The position numbers and the translations under genes are program-made. DNA of 64,000 nucleotides from Caballeronia sp. SBC1 (GTDB lineage: Bacteria; Pseudomonadota; Gammaproteobacteria; Burkholderiales; Burkholderiaceae), in the NCBI RefSeq assembly GCF_011493005.1, contig NZ_CP049158.1:434001-498000 (forward strand). Direction: 5' to 3'. How positions within the stretch are numbered: the first letter of the stretch is position 1; each line of letters opens with the position of its first letter. Below, one piece after another: positions 42,334-52,207 of the stretch. The notes below the pieces were generated by a model, which saw nothing but the letters and a program-made list of their open reading frames with translations, was not told where the DNA came from and searched no databases.

Positions 42334-42519
42334 AAACGGCGGCGCGTTATCCGCGCGATCCAAAGGACGAATGAGACCACAAGCATCCCCTCGGCGCCAG
42401 CGTGTTCTGGCTTTCAGGAAGGTTCTGTCCCGTGTTTTTTCCGCGGTTCTTTTTAGCGGGCGGTGCGGAACACTACTTGCTGTATTGCCCAGTTTCCACC
42501 AACGTCCAAACCAACGCTA

Positions 42520-43203
42520 ATGAAGCCCTATATTGTTTGCCACATGATGTCTTCTGTCGATGGCCGCAGTCTCACAGACGGCTGGCATCTCGACTTTGCG
42601 TCCGATCTCTACGAGAACACGGCTGCATCCTTTGAAGCCGACGGCTGGATTTGCGGTCGCGTCACAATGCAGGAAATCGCGCACGGAGAGGGTTATCCAA
42701 AAGGCCTTGCGAAGCAGCCGGTTCCGCGTACGAACCACTTCGCCCAGCGCGGCGCAGATCAGTACGCCATTTCCATTGACCCGAAGGGACTGGTTGAATG
42801 GAAATCGAATACCGCGTTGAAGTCGCATGTGATCGAAGTGGTGACAGAGCAGGTCTCGGATGATTTCCTCGCCTATCTTCAGTCGATTGGGGTGTCCTAC
42901 GTTTTCGGCGGCAAGACCGATCTCGATCTGGCGGATGTAGTCCGTACGCTTGAACGCGAGTTGGGGGTGAAGAAGCTGATAGTGGAGGGCGGCTCGCACG
43001 TGAGCGGCGCGTTCGTGAATGCCGGTCTGGTGGATGAAGTGAGCGTGCTGATCCTGCCGCTCGTGGATGGCCGCAGCGAGCATCCGTCCTCATTCGAGGT
43101 GGCGATGGACGCATGGAAAAATCCGGCGTATCTGACCCTTGCATCAGTGGAACAGGTCGCTCATGACGCGGTCTGGTTGCGCTACACGCGTAAATCGACC
43201 TGA
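42520..43203 (+). CDS. RibD C-terminal/dihydrofolate-reductase-like family reductase
   Basis: The 227-residue protein fits the RibD C-terminal domain family of NADPH-dependent reductases. It opens MKPYIVCHMMSSVDGRSL, where family members bind substrate, and carries KKLIVEGGSHVSGAFVNAGLVDEVSVLILP, the conserved Gly-rich nucleotide region. RibD reduces a pyrimidine in riboflavin synthesis, but stand-alone proteins of this type have other or unknown substrates. There is no deaminase domain. The ATG at 42520 starts exactly at the family N terminus, though its ribosome-binding site is poor. Confidence 0.85.
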   Translation: MKPYIVCHMMSSVDGRSLTDGWHLDFASDLYENTAASFEADGWICGRVTMQEIAHGEGYPKGLAKQPVPRTNHFAQRGADQYAISIDPKGLVEWKSNTALKSHVIEVVTEQVSDDFLAYLQSIGVSYVFGGKTDLDLADVVRTLERELGVKKLIVEGGSHVSGAFVNAGLVDEVSVLILPLVDGRSEHPSSFEVAMDAWKNPAYLTLASVEQVAHDAVWLRYTRKST

Positions 43204-43345
43204 AGAGGCAAGGCTACGCGGCGAGCTTTGGGATGAGCTTTATCGGCCATGGTGGATTGCTTGGATATCGACAGTGAAGTGGAGCGATCTACCACGAGCG
43301 GGCGCGCGATCGGCTGCGCGTTTCATGGTCTGCGGCCCAGTCGAT

Positions 43346-43762
43346 TCAGTAATACCGGCGGCTCAATCGACGATAGGAGACTATCGCGCAAAGAACCAGG
43401 ACCACTTCCACGCTGGCTTTCACCAACCATGAATTGATCAGGCTGTCGGTGTCTTGGAGGGGGAATCCGCCGCCGCTGCTGCTCGCGCAGCCGCCGCAAG
43501 CGACGCTGTCGAGGACCGGCCAAAAGATAGGCCACATCATGGCTAGCGCCACGAATGAGGCGGGCATGAGGTAATCACGCAGCCAGTACAAGGTCAGACC
43601 CATTACCAGCACCGCAGCCACTCCCATGAAAAATAATGACAAAAACACGGTCGTTGTGTCGGCGCCCAAGACACGGCCCAGCACCCAAGCAGCTAAGAGA
43701 ATGCCGAGCGTCGTAACAATTGCCACGAGAGCTGCCGAGTCGCTGGTCCGTGCATTTCCCAT
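43346..43762 (-). CDS. Small membrane protein with four predicted helices
   Basis: The 138-residue protein is mostly hydrophobic, with helices at about residues 10-32, 38-58, 66-86 and 112-130. The loop before the last helix reads CGGCASSSGGGFP, with two cysteines in a CxxC arrangement in a glycine/serine-rich stretch that could bind metal or form a disulfide. I do not recognise the family. It is a single gene between the RibD-like reductase and the ArsR gene, transcribed in the opposite direction to both. Confidence 0.65.
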   Translation of the reverse strand: MGNARTSDSAALVAIVTTLGILLAAWVLGRVLGADTTTVFLSLFFMGVAAVLVMGLTLYWLRDYLMPASFVALAMMWPIFWPVLDSVACGGCASSSGGGFPLQDTDSLINSWLVKASVEVVLVLCAIVSYRRLSRRYY

Positions 43763-43968
43763 ATGTTGTTCCGAGTGAGTGAAAAGGCCATCACTCTAGA
43801 TGAGCGTTAAGCCGCATGTATAAATATCTGTGAATTTTCGATGGATGGGAGCCACGCTCAAGCGGCGAGCCTCGGGATTACCCCTATCGATCATAGTGGT
43901 TTGCTTGTATATCGGACTTTTGCGAAATATACTTCGTTTCATTGCGATTCTGCCCAAAACCGTTTTTC

Positions 43969-44265
43969 ATGGATATCGACGCCATTCACAAGGCCTTGGC
44001 CAATCCCGTCCGCCGCGAGATTCTTACGTGGCTAAAGGAGCCCGAAGCCTACTTCCACGAGCAGGAGTTCCCGCTCGTGAATGGCGTGTGCGCCGGGCAG
44101 ATCGACGCGCGTTGCAATATGTCCCAATCCACGGTGTCGGCTCACCTGGCGACGCTTCACAAAGCGGGCCTGGTGACCTCCAAGCGGGTTGGGCAATGGA
44201 TATTTTTCAAGCGCGACGAAGCGGTCATCCAAGCGTTTCTCGATCAGCTTCGTAACGGCCTCTGA
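43969..44265 (+). CDS. ArsR-family helix-turn-helix regulator
   Basis: The 98-residue protein is a winged-helix repressor of the ArsR type: IHKALANPVRREILTWLK at the front, the recognition helix in CNMSQSTVSAHLATLHKAGL, and the wing VTSKRVGQWIFFKRDEAV. The segment HEQEFPLVNGVCAGQID is a longer loop containing the Cys. The single Cys pair (in VCAG and RCNM) could sense an electrophile or metal, but that is inference. It lies 70 bp upstream of the ene-reductase in the same direction and probably controls it. The ATG at 43969 fits the family start. Confidence 0.88.
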   Translation: MDIDAIHKALANPVRREILTWLKEPEAYFHEQEFPLVNGVCAGQIDARCNMSQSTVSAHLATLHKAGLVTSKRVGQWIFFKRDEAVIQAFLDQLRNGL

Positions 44266-44335
44266 CGCGTGCAGGTTAGTCCATCGTGTTCTGGCTGCTG
44301 GATCTCATTACAATCTATTTAGGAATACTTTCAAA

Positions 44336-45397
44336 ATGCCAAATCTTTTCGACCCGCTCAAAGCCGGTGCCTTCAATCTTCGTAACCGCATCATCATGGC
44401 GCCGCTCACGCGTCAGCGCGCGGGTGTTGAACGTGTGCCGAACGCGTTGATGGCGCAGTACTACGCGGATCGCGCTGCAGCCGGCATGATCCTCAGCGAA
44501 GCAACTTCAGTTACGCCCCAAGGCGTGGGTTACGCTGAAACGCCGGGAATCTGGTCAGACGAGCAGGTCGAAGGCTGGAAGCTCGTGACGAAGGCAGTCC
44601 ACGACGCAGGCGGCACGATCCTCCTGCAACTGTGGCACGTCGGCCGGATCTCGGACCCCGTCTTCCTCAACGGCGACCTGCCGGTGGCGCCGAGCGCAAT
44701 TGCGGCGCAAGGTCATGTGAGCCTTGTGCGGCCCCAGCGCGAATATGTGACGCCGCGCGCGCTCGAACTCGACGAGATTCAAGGGGTGGTTGCAGCGTTC
44801 CGCAAGGGTGCGGAAAATGCGAAGCTTGCCGGTTTCGACGGCGTTGAAGTGCACGGCGCGAACGGTTATCTGCTCGACCAATTCCTGCAGGACAGCACGA
44901 ACAAACGCACGGATATTTACGGTGGCCCGATTGAAAATCGCGCACGCCTGATGCTGGAAGTGGTGGACGCGTGTATTGAAGTGTGGGGCGCTGACCGGGT
45001 TGGCATGCACCTCGCGCCGCGCGCTGATTCGCACACCATGGGCGACAGCGATCGCGCCGCTACCTTCGGTTACGTTGCACGTGAGTTGGGCAAGCGCAAG
45101 ATCGCTTTCATCGCAGCGCGTGAACGCGTTGGCGAAGACTCGATCGGACCGCAGTTGAAGCAAGCCTTTGGCGGCGTTTATATCGCGAACGAAAAGTTCA
45201 CCAAGGAAAGCGCTCAGGCGGCGCTCGACCGGGGTGACGCTGACGCCGTCGCATGGGGGCAGTTGTTCATTGCCAACCCGGATCTCGTAAAACGCTTCGA
45301 AAGCGATGCCGCGTTGAACGCGCCGATCCCCGAGACGTTCTATGCTCGCGGTACTGAAGGGTACACGGACTATCCGACGCTCGAGACCATGGACTAA
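44336..45397 (+). CDS. nemA: Old-yellow-enzyme family alkene reductase (NemA-like)
   Basis: The 353-residue flavoprotein reads as an N-ethylmaleimide or xenobiotic reductase. It has NLRNRIIMAPLTRQRA with the FMN-binding Pro/Leu/Thr, TPGIWSDEQVEGW, LQLWHVGRIS, the active-site GFDGVEVHGANGYLLDQFLQ region (His and Asn for substrate binding, then Tyr further on in DIYGGPIENRARL), and ADAVAWGQLFIANPDL at the end. It reduces activated double bonds, maleimides or nitro compounds with NADPH. The start at 44336 is set by the family N terminus. An ArsR gene lies directly upstream and a clear terminator downstream. Confidence 0.92.
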   Translation: MPNLFDPLKAGAFNLRNRIIMAPLTRQRAGVERVPNALMAQYYADRAAAGMILSEATSVTPQGVGYAETPGIWSDEQVEGWKLVTKAVHDAGGTILLQLWHVGRISDPVFLNGDLPVAPSAIAAQGHVSLVRPQREYVTPRALELDEIQGVVAAFRKGAENAKLAGFDGVEVHGANGYLLDQFLQDSTNKRTDIYGGPIENRARLMLEVVDACIEVWGADRVGMHLAPRADSHTMGDSDRAATFGYVARELGKRKIAFIAARERVGEDSIGPQLKQAFGGVYIANEKFTKESAQAALDRGDADAVAWGQLFIANPDLVKRFESDAALNAPIPETFYARGTEGYTDYPTLETMD

Positions 45398-45420
45398 GCG
45401 TTCGGGTTTTGGCTTGGCCG

Positions 45421-45452
45421 CAGCCGGTGGCTCCATAGGGAGTCACCGGCTG
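45421..45452 (+). terminator. Rho-independent terminator after the ene-reductase gene
   Basis: A 14-bp stem (one mismatch) with a 4-nt loop starts 24 bp after the nemA stop and is followed by tttcgtttt. The convergent UvrA-like gene ends 33 bp further on. Confidence 0.8.
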
Positions 45453-45484
45453 TTTCGTTTTCAAGGCTTCGCTAAGGCGAAACT

Positions 45485-48181
45485 TCAGAGCAGGCAAGCC
45501 TTTAGATACCTTGACGTATAGCTGCTGGTTTTCCCCCGCTTAACTACGTCTTCCGGCGTGCCGCTGACCACCATCTTGCCACCTTCCTCGCCAGCACCCG
45601 GTCCCATGTCGATGACCCAGTCGCTTTGAGCCGCTACCCGCATGTCGTGCTCCACGACGATCACCGTGTTACCCGCATCGACCAGCCCCTGCAATTGAAT
45701 CAACAAGCGGTCGCTGTCCGTGGAATGCAGGCCGGTCGTGGGCTCATCCAGGATATAAAGGGTCTCGCCCCGCTGCGCTCGCTGAAGTTCGGTCGCCAGC
45801 TTGATCCGTTGCGCTTCGCCGCCGGACAACTCAGTGGCCGGTTGGCCCAGGCGTAAATAACCGAGTCCAATGTCCTTTAGCACGGCCAGCGCTCGCATGA
45901 TCTGCGGCTCGTCGGCAAAGAAGGCGCACGCGGTGTCCACGGTCATCTGCAGCACGTCCGCAATGTTCTTTTCCTTCCATTCGATCTCCAGCGTCTCCGG
46001 GTTGTATCGCGTTCCTCCGCACGTTGAACACGGTGCATACACGCTCGGCATGAACAGTAACTCAACGCTCACGAATCCCTCACCCTCGCATGTCGGGCAT
46101 CGACCCTTCGCAACATTGAACGAGAACCGGCCTGCGTCATAACGGCGACCACGCGCCGTGGGCGTCTCTGCAAACAGCTTGCGCACGTGATCGAAAAGGC
46201 CGGTGTAGGTTGCGAGATTCGAACGCGGGGTGCGTCCAATCGGCTTCTGATCGACGCGAACCAGTCGCCGGATTCGCTCCATGCCGGCCGTTATTTCACC
46301 GCCGGTCGGAATGTCCTCGACATCCAGCAACGGATCACTCTCCTCATCCGTATCTGGCGCGATCGGTCGGCCAAGCTGGTCTGCGACCAATTCCGGCAGT
46401 GCCTGGCTGACGAGGCTGGATTTTCCCGAGCCCGAAATGCCTGTCACGGTCGTGAAGCAGCCGAGCGGAAAAGCGACCTCCAGGTCATGCAAGTTGTTAC
46501 GTGTCACGTTCGCAAGCCGCAGCCAGTGCGCCGGCGTGCGCTTCGAACGCGGAGCTGCCCGGTAGTCGCCAAACAGATGCAACCGCGTTTGCGATTCCTC
46601 GATGTCCGCCAATCCGGCCGGCGGCCCGCTATACACAATCTGTCCGCCCGCCGTGCCGGCAGCCGGACCCACATCCACCAGCCAGTCCGCCCGGCGCATC
46701 ATCTCCAGATCATGCTCGACCACGAACAGTGAATTGCCCGCGGCCTTCAGGCGAAGTAACGCGGTGAACAACGCTTCGCCATCGGCGGGGTGAAGGCCGG
46801 CGGAGGGTTCATCGAGGACATAGATCACCCCGAACAACTGCGATGCGAGCTGCGTCGCAAGCCGCAGCCGCTGCAACTCGCCCGAAGACAAGGTGGGTGT
46901 GCCCCGGTCCAGCGCCAGATATCCCAGGCCCAGATCGATGAGCGTAGTCAGGCGTTCGAGCAACTCGCTCGCAATCCGTTGCGCTGCAACCTGCTTCTCC
47001 CTGGATTGATTCGTAGTCCGTCTTATATCGGGAGAGGCTTTGTGTTCCGATCCGCCGGACGCGACCCGTCGCGCGACAGCTGCCCGCATCTCATCCTTGC
47101 TCAATATTTCTTCAGCCGATGCCGATGCAGCAGCGGACCTTGAACCGCCCTCTGGCACCTCACCGCGAGCAACCGGGCGCAATACATCGGCGACACGGGC
47201 AAGCGGCATCTGCGATAACTCGCCTATATCCAGTCCCGCGAAGGTCACGGACAGCGCCTCGGGCTTCAATCGTTTGCCATGGCACGAGGGGCACGCACTG
47301 CTCACCATGAAACGCGACACGCGCTTCTTCATCAACGCACTTTGCGTGTTGGCGAATGTGTGCAGCACATATCGTCGCGCGCCTGTAAACGTGCCCTGGT
47401 AGCTCGGTTCCGCGTGGCGCTTGAGCGCGGCGCGCGTCTCTTGCGGCGTCATGCCGGCATACACGGGAGCGGTCGGCGTCTCGTCTGTGAAGAGGATCCA
47501 GTCGCGGTCTTTCTTCGGCAAATCGCGCCACGGCTTATCGACATCAAACCCCAGCGTGACCAGGATGTCGCGCAGGTTCTGACCATGCCACGCCGGCGGC
47601 CACGCAGCGACTGCACGCTCTCGGATAGTCAGCGAGTCGTCGGGGACCATCGATTGCTCGGTCACCTCGTAGACACGCCCCAGACCGTGGCACGTGGGAC
47701 ACGCCCCTTGCACCGTGTTCGGCGAGAAATCCTCGGCGAACAGCATGGGTTGTTTCGCCGGGTAGGTGCCAGTGCGCGAGTACAGCATGCGCACAAGGCT
47801 GGACAGTGTGGTTACGCTGCCCACCGACGATCGTGCATTAGGCGTGCCACGTTGCTGCTGTAGAGCGACAGCGGGCGGCAAGCCCTCAATGGAATCCACT
47901 TCCGGAACACCGACCTGATCGATGAGGCGGCGCGCGTAGGGCGCCACGGATTCGAAATAACGGCGCTGCGCTTCAGCGTAGAGCGTGCCGAACGCGAGCG
48001 ACGACTTGCCCGATCCCGAGACGCCGGTAAAGACGACGAGCGCGTCGCGCGGAATGTCGACATCGATGTTGCGCAGGTTGTGCTCGCGGGCACCCCGCAC
48101 CCGCACGAAGCCGGTCCGGGAAGGATGAGGTGATGTGTCTTCAGGCTTCTTGTTTCGAGTTGGCATGCGTTTTAAAGCCAT
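45485..48181 (-). CDS. UvrA2-like excinuclease ATPase
   Basis: The 898-residue protein has the two ABC ATPase modules of UvrA: Walker [17 protein letters not shown] and [13 protein letters not shown], signatures [14 protein letters not shown] and [14 protein letters not shown], and zinc modules with CPTCHGLG and [14 protein letters not shown] cysteines. After the first Walker A it passes quickly from [16 protein letters not shown] to the first zinc module, so the UvrB-binding domain seems missing. That is the mark of UvrA2 proteins, linked to drug tolerance more than to core repair. A low-complexity insert lies near residues 345-420. The start at 48181 is a choice among weak candidates. Confidence 0.85.
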   Translation of the reverse strand: MALKRMPTRNKKPEDTSPHPSRTGFVRVRGAREHNLRNIDVDIPRDALVVFTGVSGSGKSSLAFGTLYAEAQRRYFESVAPYARRLIDQVGVPEVDSIEGLPPAVALQQQRGTPNARSSVGSVTTLSSLVRMLYSRTGTYPAKQPMLFAEDFSPNTVQGACPTCHGLGRVYEVTEQSMVPDDSLTIRERAVAAWPPAWHGQNLRDILVTLGFDVDKPWRDLPKKDRDWILFTDETPTAPVYAGMTPQETRAALKRHAEPSYQGTFTGARRYVLHTFANTQSALMKKRVSRFMVSSACPSCHGKRLKPEALSVTFAGLDIGELSQMPLARVADVLRPVARGEVPEGGSRSAAASASAEEILSKDEMRAAVARRVASGGSEHKASPDIRRTTNQSREKQVAAQRIASELLERLTTLIDLGLGYLALDRGTPTLSSGELQRLRLATQLASQLFGVIYVLDEPSAGLHPADGEALFTALLRLKAAGNSLFVVEHDLEMMRRADWLVDVGPAAGTAGGQIVYSGPPAGLADIEESQTRLHLFGDYRAAPRSKRTPAHWLRLANVTRNNLHDLEVAFPLGCFTTVTGISGSGKSSLVSQALPELVADQLGRPIAPDTDEESDPLLDVEDIPTGGEITAGMERIRRLVRVDQKPIGRTPRSNLATYTGLFDHVRKLFAETPTARGRRYDAGRFSFNVAKGRCPTCEGEGFVSVELLFMPSVYAPCSTCGGTRYNPETLEIEWKEKNIADVLQMTVDTACAFFADEPQIMRALAVLKDIGLGYLRLGQPATELSGGEAQRIKLATELQRAQRGETLYILDEPTTGLHSTDSDRLLIQLQGLVDAGNTVIVVEHDMRVAAQSDWVIDMGPGAGEEGGKMVVSGTPEDVVKRGKTSSYTSRYLKACLL

Positions 48182-48216
48182 TGTGTGGTTCAGTTTGCCT
48201 GCCCGCCAGTGGGGAC

Positions 48217-48408
48217 GTGTCCGAATACGATGAAGAACTCGCACGACATTTGGCCGCGCGGGGTGCAGCAGTTTAAGTGGCGGCCGGAACCGCTGTCGAT
48301 CCGATTGGGGCATTGGGCGCACGCGGCGTGCCCGAATACTGGCGTTCTGATCTGCCGGATATTTACCCGAGCGACGAGCGTGCGAAAGGGTTTAAGCATC
48401 GCGGATAA
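48217..48408 (+). pseudogene. Possible gene remnant with an internal stop
   Basis: One frame from a GTG at 48217 reads SEYDEELARHLAARGAAV, meets a TAA at 48274, and continues in the same frame with protein-like sequence (ARGVPEYWRSDLPDIYPSDE, then RAKGFKHRG) to a second TAA at 48406. The composition looks coding on both sides of the stop. I do not recognise the family. It may be the 3' end of one gene and a fragment of another, or chance. Confidence 0.3.
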
Positions 48409-48412
48409 AATG

Positions 48413-48424
48413 GACTAATTAGTC
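48413..48424. promoter_or_regulatory. Perfect 12-bp palindrome, operator-like
   Basis: GACTAATTAGTC is a perfect palindrome, within the longer tggactaattagtctg, just after the possible gene remnant. Such sequences are typical operators of TetR or MarR-type repressors, but no regulator gene adjoins it. Confidence 0.5.
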
Positions 48425-48922
48425 TGTTATGTTTCTGTTCAACGCGTAATTGCCTTCACGCGCGGGTTGTCCATCATTGGGATCAGTAATCCGGGCGAGT
48501 ATCAAGCGTGGTCGGGTATCAAGCACCTTAAACGGTGTGTAATTACATTCGCCGTAGCCATTGCCAGCAAAAGCCAGAGAGCGCAAGCCCCGCAGGAAAA
48601 CATAAAGCGATTGCGTTTGAAGTTTTCTCCCCTAGACTATTAACTCGCAAGCCTGCGGACGGCGTCTGGATTATTTCATTACCCAAAACTATCGTGGTCA
48701 TAATGCATAAACAATTTTCGTGTTGATTTGCAGAATTATTTTGAAGACCAGTTGAAAAAGGAGTGGTGTAGTACCCGGTTTAACGGACTGCAATCGCACT
48801 GCAACCGGGCTGCAATCAAGACGCATAACCTGAAAATTCATTGCCGCTTTTCTCCCAAAGGGATTGACGTTTCCCCTGGAACGTCGCTCTTTCAAGCAGT
48901 CGATCATTTCTGGAGGTGTTGG
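48425..48922. other. Intergenic region upstream of aspartate 4-decarboxylase
   Basis: These 498 bp contain no gene I can support. The open frame of the next gene extends back to 48728 without a ribosome-binding site or family sequence. The middle part (48600-48760) is AT-richer and may hold the promoter. I looked for a riboswitch-like fold and saw none that I could name. Confidence 0.5.
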
Positions 48923-50578
48923 ATGGCAAAATCTACAAAGGCGGACTTGCAGGAACAATCGAAGATCGCGGCGCTCAGCCCGTTCGAACTCAAGGACGAG
49001 TTGATCAAGGCCGCCGGCGGCGGCGCGGTCGAGCGTCCCGCCAACGCGGCCATGCTCAACGCGGGCCGGGGAAATCCGAATTTCCTTGCCACCATTCCCC
49101 GCCACGGCTTCTGGCAACTCGGCCTTTTCGCCATGCGCGAGTCGGAGCGCTCGTTCGCCCACATGCCCGAAGGGCTGGGCGGCTTTCCGAAGCGTGAGGG
49201 GCTGGAAGAGCGCTTTGAAATTTTTGCACGCGACAACAAGGGCGTTCCCGGCATCGACTTCCTGCGCGGCGTGCTGTCGTATGTGCGCGACCAGCTCGGC
49301 CTTAATGGCAGCGAATTCCTCTACGAAATGTGCGAGGGGATTCTTGCGTCAAACTATCCGGTGCCGGACCGGATGCTGAAGTTGTCCGAGGTCATTGTTG
49401 CGCAGTACCTGAAGAAGGAAATGGTCGGCAAACACCCGTTCGTTGGCGATTTCGATATTTTCGCGACTGAAGGCGGCACTGCCGCCATGACCTACATCTT
49501 CAACACGATGCGCGAGAATCACCTGATCAAACCAGGCGACACCATTGCGCTGGGCTCGCCCATCTTCACGCCGTATATAGAGATCCCGACGCTTAACGAC
49601 TATCAGTTGAACGTGGTCAATCTGGACGCCGATGTGGAACTCGGCTGGCAATATTCGAAGAAGGAGCTCGACAAGCTGCGCGACCCGAAGGTGAAGGCGT
49701 TTTTCCTCGTTAATCCGAGTAACCCGCCTTCCGTCAAGATGAATACCGAAAGCCTGGAGTACATCGCGGAAATCGTGAAGGAGCGGCCGGACCTGATTCT
49801 CCTGACCGACGATGTATACGGCACCTTCGCCGACGACTTCGTCTCGCTGTTCGCGCTGTGTCCGAAGAACACCATCCTCGTGTATTCGTATTCGAAGTAC
49901 TTTGGTGCGACTGGCTGGCGGCTTGGCACGATCGCCATGCACCGCGAGAACGTGATCGACGAACTGATCCGCAAGCTGCCCAAGGAACAGCGCAAGGAAT
50001 TGCACGAGCGTTATGAATCGATCACCACCGAGCCGGAGAACCTGAAGTTCATCGACCGCCTGGTAGCCGACAGCCGTACTGTCGCGCTGAACCACACTGC
50101 GGGACTCTCCACTCCGCAACAAGTGCAGATGGTGCTGTTCTCGCTCTTCGCGCTGATGGATACCCCTGACTCGTACAAGAACGCGCTCAAGCGCCTGATT
50201 CGCGGCCGCAAAGAGGCGTTGTACAGGGAGATAGGGATATCGTTTGACGACAGCGACGTGAACCAGGTCGATTACTACACCATCATCGACCTTGAGTTCC
50301 TTGGCAATCGTGCGTATGGGCCGGATTTCGTTGCATGGCTCTTCGCGAACACCGAGCCCTCCGAGCTGCTGTTCCGGCTAGCGAAGGAAGCGCGCGTCGT
50401 CCTTTTGCCGGGACGCGGCTTCGGCACGCAACACCCGTCCGGGCGCGTGTCGCTAGCCAACCTCAACGAGAGCGACTACAAGGCGATCGGCCGCGCGATG
50501 CGCAAGCTGATGGTGGAGTATGTCGAGCGCTATAACGCCGCAACAGGCAGTTCGCTCGATAAAAACAAGGTGCTCTGA
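48923..50578 (+). CDS. aspD: Bifunctional aspartate aminotransferase/aspartate 4-decarboxylase
   Basis: The 551-residue PLP enzyme is far longer than ordinary aminotransferases and matches aspartate beta-decarboxylase (Asd/AspD), which turns L-aspartate into L-alanine and CO2. The N-terminal helix block LSPFELKDELIKAA, LNAGRGNPNFLATIPR and the PLP-lysine region VYSYSKYFGATGWRLG (Schiff-base Lys in SKYFG) are characteristic. The end PGRGFGTQHPSGRVSLANL carries the carboxylate-binding Arg. In many bacteria it is paired with an aspartate:alanine antiporter, which is absent here. The ATG at 48923 follows a tggagg site. Upstream in-frame codons are not needed. Confidence 0.92.
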   Translation: MAKSTKADLQEQSKIAALSPFELKDELIKAAGGGAVERPANAAMLNAGRGNPNFLATIPRHGFWQLGLFAMRESERSFAHMPEGLGGFPKREGLEERFEIFARDNKGVPGIDFLRGVLSYVRDQLGLNGSEFLYEMCEGILASNYPVPDRMLKLSEVIVAQYLKKEMVGKHPFVGDFDIFATEGGTAAMTYIFNTMRENHLIKPGDTIALGSPIFTPYIEIPTLNDYQLNVVNLDADVELGWQYSKKELDKLRDPKVKAFFLVNPSNPPSVKMNTESLEYIAEIVKERPDLILLTDDVYGTFADDFVSLFALCPKNTILVYSYSKYFGATGWRLGTIAMHRENVIDELIRKLPKEQRKELHERYESITTEPENLKFIDRLVADSRTVALNHTAGLSTPQQVQMVLFSLFALMDTPDSYKNALKRLIRGRKEALYREIGISFDDSDVNQVDYYTIIDLEFLGNRAYGPDFVAWLFANTEPSELLFRLAKEARVVLLPGRGFGTQHPSGRVSLANLNESDYKAIGRAMRKLMVEYVERYNAATGSSLDKNKVL

Positions 50579-50617
50579 TACGTCTGCGGCGCCGGGTACT
50601 TCAGGCGTCGAATAAAA

Positions 50618-50656
50618 AACGGGCCGCTGGGGATGAACTAACCCCAGCGGCCCGTT
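50618..50656. terminator. Strong bidirectional terminator between aspD and the porin gene
   Basis: A perfect 15-bp GC-rich stem with a 9-nt loop lies 40 bp after the aspD stop and 20 bp after the porin stop. On the minus strand it is followed by gttttttatt, a classic T-run, so it chiefly ends the porin transcript. Confidence 0.88.
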
Positions 50657-50675
50657 TCAACACCTGAAGCCTGCT

Positions 50676-51854
50676 TTAGAACTTGTGGCGAATACCCACG
50701 CGTGCAGCGATCTGCTCATTCGTGCCTTTGCCCGACGTGCCGAAGTAGCTCGTGCTCGAACCAATCTGCGCCTGTACATCGGCGCCTGAATTCGAACCTG
50801 ACGCGTGTTGATAGATACCCAGCACGTAGACGTCGGTACGCTTGCTCAGCGCATAGTCCACGCTTGCGTCGACCTGGTTCCACGTACCCTTCGCGGAATC
50901 GGTGAGCTTCATGTACGTGTAGCCGAGGCCGCCGGTAAGAGCCGGCGTGAACGCGTACTTGCCGCCGATTTCATACGCGTTGAACTTCGACGTCGCGCCC
51001 GTGATCGATTCAAAGCGCGTGTTGGTCCAGAGGCCGAACACCGTTGCAGCAGCAACCTTGTAGCTGGCGCCAATACCGAACGTGCGCAGGTCCTTCGAAC
51101 CGCCCGTCGCAACGTTTGCAATGCTCGTGCTGAACGCCGGCGTGGACGAGCCCGGATAGTGGATGTCCGTATAAGCCGCGCCAATGCCGAACGGGCCGCC
51201 GGCGTAGTTCACGCCGAAGCTGTAAGCGCGCGACGAACCTTGCGTCGTGACGCCAGCGGTCGTCGTGGTGGGCGTTCCAGCAAATGCGCCAGCCTGGTTC
51301 GAGAAGCCGTACAAGCCGCCAAACGTCACGCCGTGGAAGTTGGCGCTGCTGAACTTGATCGAGTTGTTGATACGGCTCGACGTGAGCTGGTCGACGTCGT
51401 TGATGTGGTACGCGTAGTTCCCTGCAACCGTCTGGCCGCCGATGGAATACGAACCGCCGAGATAATCGGTCGAGAACGTGTATTGCCGGCCGAGAGTTAC
51501 CGAGCCGATATCCGACTTCGAAATCCCCACGTACGCTTGCCGGCCGAATTCCGCGCCGCCCTGGCCGAGCGTGCCGTTGCCGCTGTTGAAGCCGCTCTCC
51601 AACGTGAAGATCGCCTTCAGGCCGCCACCCAGGTCTTCAGCGCCGCGCAGGCCCCAACGGCTGCCTTGTGCCACGCCGTCGTCATATTTGAAGTTCTTCG
51701 AACTGCCGGTCGTGCCGACTGCGCTGTGGTTCACGTAGCTGATACCAGCGTCAACGAGGCCGTACAGCGTGACGCTGCTCTGAGCTTGAGCGGAAGTAGC
51801 CGATGCGGCGAACGCCGCCATTGCAGCAGTGGCGAGCAGTGTTTTACGGTTCAA
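50676..51854 (-). CDS. Burkholderia-type outer membrane porin (gram-negative porin family)
   Basis: The 392-residue precursor has a signal peptide ending near ATSAQA-QSS and then the typical betaproteobacterial porin start SSVTLYGLVDAGISYV. Alternating beta-strands, the motif RWGLRGAEDLGGGLKAIFTL, RQAYVGISKSDIGSVTLGRQ and the terminal RVGIRHKF ending in Phe fix it as a 16-strand trimeric general porin. I place the start at a TTG at 51854. It has a near-perfect ribosome-binding site (agggaga, 6 nt away) and begins the signal peptide correctly. The longer frame back to 51926 lacks both. Confidence 0.92.
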   Translation of the reverse strand: MNRKTLLATAAMAAFAASATSAQAQSSVTLYGLVDAGISYVNHSAVGTTGSSKNFKYDDGVAQGSRWGLRGAEDLGGGLKAIFTLESGFNSGNGTLGQGGAEFGRQAYVGISKSDIGSVTLGRQYTFSTDYLGGSYSIGGQTVAGNYAYHINDVDQLTSSRINNSIKFSSANFHGVTFGGLYGFSNQAGAFAGTPTTTTAGVTTQGSSRAYSFGVNYAGGPFGIGAAYTDIHYPGSSTPAFSTSIANVATGGSKDLRTFGIGASYKVAAATVFGLWTNTRFESITGATSKFNAYEIGGKYAFTPALTGGLGYTYMKLTDSAKGTWNQVDASVDYALSKRTDVYVLGIYQHASGSNSGADVQAQIGSSTSYFGTSGKGTNEQIAARVGIRHKF

Positions 51855-52207
51855 AACGTTCTCCCTAAGCGTGGGTGTGAGTAAGTGATTCAAATAAAAT
51901 TGATGCAAACAAGTGATGCGCGGCACCGGACTCTGACGGTCTGTAAGCTCGCGACGGGCGGACTTTAACGAACAGGTGTGTAAGCTATATGACAGTTGTT
52001 TTTAAGCGACGGCTACAGAAAATACTTCCGGTAAACCCTATGAGCAATTCTTGGGAGAGCAATCAGCCGACAGCCTCTTTGACGAACCGACCCCATGCAA
52101 AACTGCGCGTCGAGCGGCTTAGGCCGGTATCCGGGGACGGTGCGAGGCGCGTTTTCGGGAGTCGCTGCGCTATGCTGGCGGCTGATCTTTAAGCCAGGAG
52201 CGAAGCG
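51855..52207. other. Divergent intergenic region between the porin and NTF2-like genes
   Basis: These 353 bp carry the porin promoter region and the start of the NTF2-like transcript. A ribosome-binding site (ccaggag) lies before 52208. No hairpin or named element was recognised. Confidence 0.5.
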
